Below are positions 1-4,997 of a stretch of DNA of 7,507 nt, in pieces. Position numbers and translations under genes: made by a program. Where the stretch lies: NCBI GenBank assembly GCA_024405335.1, contig JAKSOX010000095.1:1-7507 (forward strand), read 5' to 3'. The notes beneath the pieces are model-generated. The model worked only from the letters and a program-made list of their open reading frames with translations. It had not been told where the DNA came from and made no database searches. The DNA is from Kiritimatiellia bacterium (GTDB lineage: Bacteria > Verrucomicrobiota > Kiritimatiellia > RFP12 > UBA1067). The stretch's first letter is position 1; each line of letters opens with the position of its first letter.

Positions 1-372
1 CCGCAGCTCGACATGACGCCGATGATCGACGTGGTGTTCGAGCTGATCATCTTCTTCGTGATCAACATCAAGGCCGTGGACATTTTCTCCAAGCTGAACG
101 CGAACCGTCCGGCTCCGTCCAGCGCGCCCTCCCAATCCGAGGAAAAGGACACGCAGATCAAGATCGACATCGGTCCCGGCGGTCTGGTGTTCAACGGACG
201 CGCGATGCCGCTGAAGCAGTTCGACGCGTCGATGCACGAAATTTCGAAAACCTCGAAGAACGCCACGGTGCTGGTGCGCTGCACTATGGACTCGCCGCAC
301 AAGTACCTGGTGGACGCATTGGACACGTGCAACAAGTACCGCATGTTCAACGTTTCGATTTTCAGCATGTAA
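1..372 (+). CDS. exbD: ExbD/TolR-family biopolymer transport protein, 5' end missing
   Basis: This is the 3' part of a proton-channel subunit that, with an ExbB/TolQ/MotA-type partner, converts proton-motive force into motion of a periplasm-spanning protein. Frame 1 is open from the first base. It starts inside the membrane helix, PQLDMTPMIDVVFELIIFF, the typical ExbD 'TPMIDVVF' helix whose Asp (codon at 28-30) corresponds to the essential protonatable residue of E. coli ExbD. About 124 residues are visible. After the helix comes a Ser/Pro-rich linker and then the periplasmic domain, ending with the usual 'V.VR....SPH.YLVDALD.C' helix and strand. The ATG at 13 lies inside the conserved helix, so it is not the start; the short cytoplasmic N-terminus and the real start are upstream. 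Odd point: a Glu follows VVF within the helix, where family members mostly have an uncharged residue. ExbD and TolR cannot be separated from this fragment. The next gene begins 12 bases downstream. Confidence 0.9.
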   Translation, partial: PQLDMTPMIDVVFELIIFFVINIKAVDIFSKLNANRPAPSSAPSQSEEKDTQIKIDIGPGGLVFNGRAMPLKQFDASMHEISKTSKNATVLVRCTMDSPHKYLVDALDTCNKYRMFNVSIFSM

Positions 373-374
373 GC

Positions 375-381
375 GAGGTGG
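375..381 (+). promoter_or_regulatory. Ribosome binding site for the GTG start at 385
   Basis: GAGGTGG lies just after the exbD stop codon, with the GAGG core six bases before the GTG at 385. This supports a GTG start there over the in-frame ATG at 418. It is the clearest Shine-Dalgarno sequence in the window. Confidence 0.65.
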
Positions 382-384
382 ACT

Positions 385-2040
385 GTGGCGAACGGCGAAG
401 AATACGAAGAAGTCAGCATGGCCGAAGAGGCGCTGGAATCGGCGCTCTCCGGCGAGAAGTTCCAGGACGTCGGCTTCTTCAAGCGGCTCGGGAAGATGTT
501 CAGCGGCCTCTCGAAGCCGCACGATTCCCGCGAATACAAGGAGGCGCGCATCGAAGTGCAGCGCCTGAGCGCGCCGTTGCTGGCGTTTCTGCTGCCCACG
601 GCGTTTTTCGTCATTCTCATCGTCGTCACCGCCACTGGCGGCGGCAAAAAGGAAGCCATCATCGCGGACATCCAGAAGGCCGAGGTCGAGGAGGAGAAAC
701 TCGAAGAGCCCGAACCGCCGCCGGACGTCGAGCCGCCGCCGGAAACGGATGACGTGCAGGTGGAAGTCGACATCCCCGCGGTGGGCACGCCCACCGAAGT
801 GGCAGCGAGCGTTCCGGTGATGTCCAACGAGCCGCAGAGCCCGAAGCCGGCCGAGCAGGACGCGATGGCCGCGATTCCCTCGCCGGTGACGATGAAGAGC
901 GTGATGGCCTCCTCGCGCGCCACCGGCGTGCGCGGCAAGTACACGTCGGGCGGCGCCAACTACGGCGACCAGAAGACGGAAGCCGCCGTGATGAAGGCGC
1001 TCAGGTGGCTCAAGTTCACGCAGAAGTCGGACGGCAGCTGGGGCGGCGTCCATTCGGCGGCGTTCGCGATCCTCACCTACCTCGCGCACGGCGAAACGCC
1101 GGCGTCGAAGGAATTCGGCGAAACGGTGATGGCCGCCATCGACTACCTGCTCGGCGCGTTGCAGGAGGATTCCAACGGCAAGCCCAGTTTCAAGGGTTCG
1201 GACGGCAACGAGTATTCGTTCCTGATCGCCACCTACGCGCTGTGCGAAGCGTACGGCATGACGAAGAACCCCAACTGCAAGGAAGCGGCCGAAATCTGCC
1301 TCAAGCGCATCGTCGACAACCAGTCCCCCACGGGCGGCTGGGACTACCGCCTGAACAAGGCCTCCACGCGCGACGACCTGTCGTTCGGCGGCTGGGCGCT
1401 GCAGGCGGTGAAGGCGGGCAAGATGGCGGGCATCCACGTTTCCGGCATGGAGCCGTGCATCAAGCGCGCCATCACCTACCTGAAGACGCGCGCGTTCGTG
1501 AACGGCGGCTTCGGCTACTGCGCGGGCGGCGCGCCCACCGGCCTCACCGCCACGGGCTGCCTGTGCATGCAGCTTCTGGGCTACACCAAGGACAAGGAAG
1601 TGGCGGCGGCGTGCGATTTCATGCGCACGTGGGAGCCGGCGTGGAAGGGCGGCAACATGCCCGGCGGCGGCACGCAGTACTACTGCTACTACGCCGCGCA
1701 GTGCAAGTACCAGGCGGGCATGCGCGAAGGCGCGAACGCCGTGGACCAGAAGAGCTGGAAGGAGTGGAACGCCGCGATGAAGGCGCTCTACCCGAACGAA
1801 ATCGTCACGCTCGAAAAGAAGATCGAAGGCCCGGACGGCAAGGAGAAGGAGATGGGCTACTGGAAGGACGGCTACCACGACCAGGTGATGGGCACCTGCC
1901 TGGTGGCGCTCCAGCTCATGGTGTACTACCGCTACCTGCCCACGACGTCGCTCAAGGCGACGAGCGTGGCGGACGACGTGAAGGCGGCCACCGCCACCGC
2001 CGACAAGAGCGGCGACGTGGGCGTTACGATCGATCTGTAA
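385..2040 (+). CDS. Membrane-anchored periplasmic alpha/alpha-toroid (squalene-cyclase-like) protein with TonB-like N-terminus
   Basis: A 551-residue protein of unknown exact role. Seen in sequence: an acidic, probably cytoplasmic region (1-60); one hydrophobic helix (about 61-84); a Glu-rich stretch then a Pro-rich linker (EPEPPPDVEPPPE, 108-120), as in TonB; a Ser/Ala/Pro-rich spacer to about 190; and from about 195 to 520 a domain of paired helices with Gly-aromatic turns (SDGSWGG 215-221, PTGGWDYR 315-322, NGGFGYC 373-379, GYWKDGYHD 491-499). These are QW-like repeats of the prenyltransferase/squalene-cyclase toroid. The ending 'YYCYYAAQ ... W.EWN.AM ... ALQLMVYYRYLP' matches toroid proteins I know from planctomycetes and relatives. 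The DXDD catalytic motif of squalene-hopene cyclase is absent; the nearest sequence is RDDLS (329-333), so terpene cyclisation is unlikely. All eleven Cys lie in the toroid (287-505), and the anchor has no His, unlike TonB. Its position directly after exbD suggests it is the energised partner of the ExbB/ExbD motor; that is inference. Confidence 0.85.
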   Translation: MANGEEYEEVSMAEEALESALSGEKFQDVGFFKRLGKMFSGLSKPHDSREYKEARIEVQRLSAPLLAFLLPTAFFVILIVVTATGGGKKEAIIADIQKAEVEEEKLEEPEPPPDVEPPPETDDVQVEVDIPAVGTPTEVAASVPVMSNEPQSPKPAEQDAMAAIPSPVTMKSVMASSRATGVRGKYTSGGANYGDQKTEAAVMKALRWLKFTQKSDGSWGGVHSAAFAILTYLAHGETPASKEFGETVMAAIDYLLGALQEDSNGKPSFKGSDGNEYSFLIATYALCEAYGMTKNPNCKEAAEICLKRIVDNQSPTGGWDYRLNKASTRDDLSFGGWALQAVKAGKMAGIHVSGMEPCIKRAITYLKTRAFVNGGFGYCAGGAPTGLTATGCLCMQLLGYTKDKEVAAACDFMRTWEPAWKGGNMPGGGTQYYCYYAAQCKYQAGMREGANAVDQKSWKEWNAAMKALYPNEIVTLEKKIEGPDGKEKEMGYWKDGYHDQVMGTCLVALQLMVYYRYLPTTSLKATSVADDVKAATATADKSGDVGVTIDL

Positions 2041-2044
2041 AAAA

Positions 2045-3274
2045 GTGCCGTTTTCCCTCTTTTTAGCGTTCAAGTACCTGAAGCCGAAACGCTCGGTGAC
2101 CAGCGTGATCACCTGCGTTTCGGTGCTTGGCGTCATGCTGGGCGTGGCGGCGGTGCTCATCGTCCGCGCGGTGATGACCGGCTTCGGCGACCTCTGGGAG
2201 GAGAAGATCCTCGATTTCAAGCCGCACGTGTCGCTCGTGCCCTGGGGCGGCGAACAGCTCGTTTCCGGCGAAGACGATCTGGTCGCGAAAATCGAAAAGA
2301 TCCCCGACGTGGCGTCCGTGACCGCGCAAATCGACACGCGCTGCCTGCTGGAGCACAAAGGCCGCGTGAACGCGCCCGTTCTGCTGGGCGTCGATCCGGA
2401 CCGTTTCAGCCGCGCGTACCGTTTGGGCGCGCCGCGCGCCGGCACCTACGACCTCGACGGCGATTCGATCGTGCTGGGCGTGGACCTCGCCCGCCAGCTC
2501 GGCGCGTGGGTGGGCGACCAGGTCACGGTGTATTCGCCCAAGACGCTCGTGGACCGCGACGAAATCTACCTGCCGGTGAAGTGGACCGTGTCGGGCATTT
2601 TCTCGTCCGGCCAGCGCGACTACGATTCCGGGTTCGCCGTGGCGTCGCTGCCGAACGTGCGCGAACTGATGGGAATGGAAAAAGGAGTGCTCGCGATCCA
2701 CGTCAAGTGCAAGACGCCCGCCGTCCCCGCGGTGTTCGACGAAACGTGCGCCGAAATTTCGCGGATCGCGGAAAACAAGGTGCGCCTCGTCACCTGGCGC
2801 GAGGCGGACCGCGAACTGTTCAACGCGCTCGCCGTGGAAAAGAACATGACGGCGCTCCTGCTGATGCTCATCGCCATCGTGGGGCTGTTCTGCGTGATGA
2901 ACACGCTGCTGGTGCTCACCGTGCAGAAGACGCCGGAAATCGGTCTGCTGAAGGCGCTGCGCTTCCCGAAGCGCAAGATCATGGGCGTGTTCCTGGTGCA
3001 CGGACTGATCCAGTGCACGGCGGGCGTGGCGTTGGGGCTGCTGGCCGCTTGGGCCGTGCTCGCGAATTTGCAGACGATCGTGGACCAGCTGGCGCACTTC
3101 GGGGTGCACGTGTTCCCGAAGTCCGTGTACGGCCTCGATTCGCTGCCGTACCGCATCGTGCCTTCGGACGTGTGGTGGGTGGTGGCCACGGTGTACGTGT
3201 TCGGCGTGCTGGCGTCGCTCGTGCCGGCGGCGGCGGCGGCGTTGAAGAAACCGGTGGAGGCCCTGCGCGGATGA
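2045..3274 (+). CDS. lolC/lolE: LolC/LolE-type ABC transporter permease (FtsX-like)
   Basis: Inner-membrane permease of the family that, with LolD, extracts outer-membrane-destined lipoproteins and passes them to LolA. At 409 residues it has the usual length and topology: one N-terminal helix (about 20-42) preceded by the characteristic 'FLAFKYLKPKRS' start, a large periplasmic domain (about 45-265), then three helices (about 268-292, 313-340, 374-399). The stretch around 249-303 (TWREADRELFNALAVEKNM, then LLLMLIAIVG and TPEIGLLKALR) is diagnostic for LolC/E and contains the cytoplasmic coupling segment for the ATPase. The GTG start, four bases after the previous stop, is chosen because it places the family N-terminus correctly. 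No clear Shine-Dalgarno is present, so translational coupling to the upstream gene is likely. The ATPase gene follows after three bases. Only one permease gene is visible, so it either forms a homodimer or pairs with a subunit encoded elsewhere. LolC and LolE are not distinguishable here. Confidence 0.92.
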   Translation: MPFSLFLAFKYLKPKRSVTSVITCVSVLGVMLGVAAVLIVRAVMTGFGDLWEEKILDFKPHVSLVPWGGEQLVSGEDDLVAKIEKIPDVASVTAQIDTRCLLEHKGRVNAPVLLGVDPDRFSRAYRLGAPRAGTYDLDGDSIVLGVDLARQLGAWVGDQVTVYSPKTLVDRDEIYLPVKWTVSGIFSSGQRDYDSGFAVASLPNVRELMGMEKGVLAIHVKCKTPAVPAVFDETCAEISRIAENKVRLVTWREADRELFNALAVEKNMTALLLMLIAIVGLFCVMNTLLVLTVQKTPEIGLLKALRFPKRKIMGVFLVHGLIQCTAGVALGLLAAWAVLANLQTIVDQLAHFGVHVFPKSVYGLDSLPYRIVPSDVWWVVATVYVFGVLASLVPAAAAALKKPVEALRG

Positions 3275-3277
3275 GCC

Positions 3278-3901
3278 ATGGCGGTGCTTGAAGTCAAAAA
3301 CCTGGTGAAGGAATACGCGATTCCCGGCCAAAGGCCCATCCGGGTGCTGGACGGGCTCGACCTCGTGGTGGAGCCGGGCGAACACGTGGCGGTCATGGGG
3401 CGCAGCGGCGCGGGCAAGTCCACGCTTCTGAACGTGCTGGGCGGGCTCGACAAGCCCACTTCCGGCAGCGTCGCATGCACGGCGGACGTCGGCTTCGTGT
3501 TCCAGAGCTTCCACCTGATGCCGGAACTCACCGTGCTCCAGAACGTGCTTCTGCCCGCGATGAACGGCCGCGGCAAAAAGGGCGGCGCCGCGAAGGCGCG
3601 CGAACTGCTTGCGCGCGTGGGGCTGGCGGACCGTTTGGACCACCTTCCCACGGAGCTTTCCGGCGGTGAACAGCAGCGCGTGGCGTTGGCGCGCGCGCTG
3701 ATGGGCGAGCCCGAAATCATTTTCGCGGACGAGCCCACGGGCAACCTCGACGCGATGACCGGCGCGGAAATCCTCGATCTTCTTTTCGGCATCGGCGAAA
3801 AGCCGTTCGCGCTGGTGATGGTGACGCATTCCGAATCGGCGGCGGCGAAATGCGACCGCGTGCTCACTCTCGCCGGCGGCAAACTTTCACCCCGCCCCTG
3901 A
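3278..3901 (+). CDS. lolD: LolD-type ABC transporter ATP-binding protein, compact form
   Basis: Cytoplasmic ATPase that powers the adjacent LolC/E permease. All nucleotide-binding motifs are present: Walker A GRSGAGKST (41-49), Q-loop Gln76 in GFVFQSFHLMP, signature LSGGEQQR (127-134), Walker B EIIFADEP (146-153) with catalytic Glu152, D-loop GNLD (155-158) and switch His184 in MVTHSES. The 'FQSFHLMPELTVLQNV' region is typical of the LolD/MacB/FtsE group. At 207 residues it is shorter than the roughly 225-235 usual for LolD. Only seven residues (64-70) separate TSG from VGFVFQ, where relatives carry a beta-strand and helix of some 20-25 residues, and the C-terminus ends soon after the last strand. 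The frame is intact through the short region, so it is not a frameshift. The ATG at 3278 is three bases after the permease stop; the ribosome site is weak (GGA at 3269-3271) and coupling is likely. MacB-like export is the alternative role. Confidence 0.92.
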   Translation: MAVLEVKNLVKEYAIPGQRPIRVLDGLDLVVEPGEHVAVMGRSGAGKSTLLNVLGGLDKPTSGSVACTADVGFVFQSFHLMPELTVLQNVLLPAMNGRGKKGGAAKARELLARVGLADRLDHLPTELSGGEQQRVALARALMGEPEIIFADEPTGNLDAMTGAEILDLLFGIGEKPFALVMVTHSESAAAKCDRVLTLAGGKLSPRP

Positions 3902-3926
3902 CCCCCAAAAGAACGCGGACACCGCC

Positions 3927-4889
3927 ATGCTCACCTTCCTCAAACGCCAGGCCTTTGCAATCGCCATCGTCTTGTGCGGCGCGTCCGCCTGTCTGTGGCC
4001 CAACTGGTACGACACCTGGTTCGGCGTGGAGCTCAAGCCCTTCGTGGGGCCGAGCATCCAGCTGATCATGTTCGGCATGGGCACCACGCTCACGGCGAAC
4101 GATTTCGCGAGCGTGGTGAAGAAGCCGTGGTGCGTGGCGGTGGGCGCCGTGCTGCAGTTTTCGATCATGCCGTTCGCGGCGTTGGGCGTCGCGAAGGTTT
4201 TGGGCTTCCAGGGCGAACTCGCCGCGGGCATGGTGCTGATCGGTTCCGTGGCGGGCGGCATGGCGTCGAACGTGATCGCGTACCTCGCCAAGGCGAACGT
4301 GGCGCTTTCCGTGACGATGACGTGCGTGTCCACGCTGCTGTCGCCGTTCGTGACGCCGTTCCTGATGAAGACGCTTGCCGGGGCGTACGTGGAAATCGAC
4401 ACGGTGAAGATGATGATCGAGATGTTCAAGATCGTGCTGCTGCCCGTGGGCGCGGGGTACGTGCTGCGGCGGCTGCTGGGACGCCATTACGAGACGCACA
4501 AAAAGCCGATCGACGCCGTGCTGCAGGCCGTCGCGATGTTCGGCATCTGCTTTTCGCTCGTGGTGTGCGTGGCGCCGAACAGCGAACGCCTCAAGGAGGC
4601 GGGCGCGATCATCCTGCTGTCGTCCGTGCTGCACACGGGCGTGGGCTATTCGCTGGGCTATTGGATTTCCCGCCTGCTGGGCAAGGTGCTTCCCATCGAC
4701 GAGCGCGACGCGCGCACGGTGGCGATCGAGGTGGGCATGCAAAACGGCGGCATGGCGGCGGCGCTGGCGGTGAACGTGCTCCACAGCACGGTGGCGGCGC
4801 TGCCGGCGAACGCGGCGGCCGTGTGGATGAACCTTTCCGGTTCCATGCTCGCCAACTGGTGGAACAAGCGCCCGCCGAAAGAGCGGTGA
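3927..4889 (+). CDS. Bile acid:sodium symporter family (BASS) transporter
   Basis: Inner-membrane, sodium-coupled importer of organic anions, 320 residues, with about nine or ten hydrophobic helices. The family's two crossover motifs are intact: GSVAGGMASNVIAYLAKANV followed by ALSVTMT (106-132), and EVGMQNGGMAAALA (268-281). The final helix has the typical 'WMNLSGSMLANWW'. From memory of the Neisseria ASBT structure, the sodium ligands map to Ser114, Asn115, Ser128, Thr132 and Glu268 (site 1) and Gln77, Glu268, Val269, Met271 and Gln272 (site 2). All are present, so the protein should bind sodium. Substrate cannot be read from sequence: bacterial members carry bile acids, pantoate, 2-keto acids or other carboxylates. 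It lies 25 bases after the ATPase on the same strand with a weak ribosome site, so it probably closes the operon. It has no obvious functional link to the Lol or ExbD genes. Confidence 0.93.
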   Translation: MLTFLKRQAFAIAIVLCGASACLWPNWYDTWFGVELKPFVGPSIQLIMFGMGTTLTANDFASVVKKPWCVAVGAVLQFSIMPFAALGVAKVLGFQGELAAGMVLIGSVAGGMASNVIAYLAKANVALSVTMTCVSTLLSPFVTPFLMKTLAGAYVEIDTVKMMIEMFKIVLLPVGAGYVLRRLLGRHYETHKKPIDAVLQAVAMFGICFSLVVCVAPNSERLKEAGAIILLSSVLHTGVGYSLGYWISRLLGKVLPIDERDARTVAIEVGMQNGGMAAALAVNVLHSTVAALPANAAAVWMNLSGSMLANWWNKRPPKER

Positions 4890-4943
4890 ACCGCGCGGCG
4901 GCAAACGGAATCCTGCGGCGCTGGCGAGTTGGACTCGAACTTT

Positions 4944-4977
4944 TTGCTATACGTTTTGGGTGAAAACGTGGTAAAAT
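4944..4977 (+). promoter_or_regulatory. Possible promoter region for the exported protein gene
   Basis: The 108-base gap 4890-4997 contains an AT-rich patch that stands out from the GC-rich surroundings. Two -10-like hexamers are visible: TATACG at 4948-4953, preceded by TG in extended -10 position (4945-4946), and TAAAAT at 4972-4977. Neither has a well-spaced -35: TTGGAC at 4929-4934 is only 13 bases before the first, and nothing near consensus lies 16-18 bases before the second. No convincing intrinsic terminator for the upstream operon is visible in the gap. Confidence 0.35.
4951..4969. repeat. Perfect 7-bp inverted repeat in the intergenic region
   Basis: ACGTTTT (4951-4957) and AAAACGT (4963-4969) are exact reverse complements separated by five bases (GGGTG). 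The repeat overlaps the end of one candidate -10 hexamer and lies just before the other, the position of an operator. It is not followed by a T-run on either strand, so it does not look like a terminator. Confidence 0.6.
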
Positions 4978-4997
4978 GCGCGTCAAGAAAAAAGGCA

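Noticed and set aside
1372..1386. RDDLS segment as a possible DXDD terpene-cyclase catalytic motif
   Set aside because: The pattern is RDDLS, not DXDD, and an N-terminal membrane anchor with a periplasmic linker does not suit a squalene-hopene cyclase.
1005..2066. Plus-strand frame of 353 codons inside the toroid gene
   Set aside because: Arg/Gly/His-rich out-of-frame reading of the toroid coding sequence, with no domain and no ribosome site.
2063..3829. Open reading frame of 588 codons on the minus strand across the permease and ATPase genes
   Set aside because: It is His/Arg/Gln-rich with no recognisable motif, and lies opposite two genes with complete diagnostic Lol motifs. It is an antisense shadow.
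3864..4904. Minus-strand frame of 346 codons opposite the BASS transporter
   Set aside because: Low-complexity Arg/His-rich translation opposite a gene with every family motif intact.
4890..4930. Possible intrinsic terminator after the BASS gene
   Set aside because: Only a short CCGCGCGG self-complement is present, with no stable stem-loop and no T-run.
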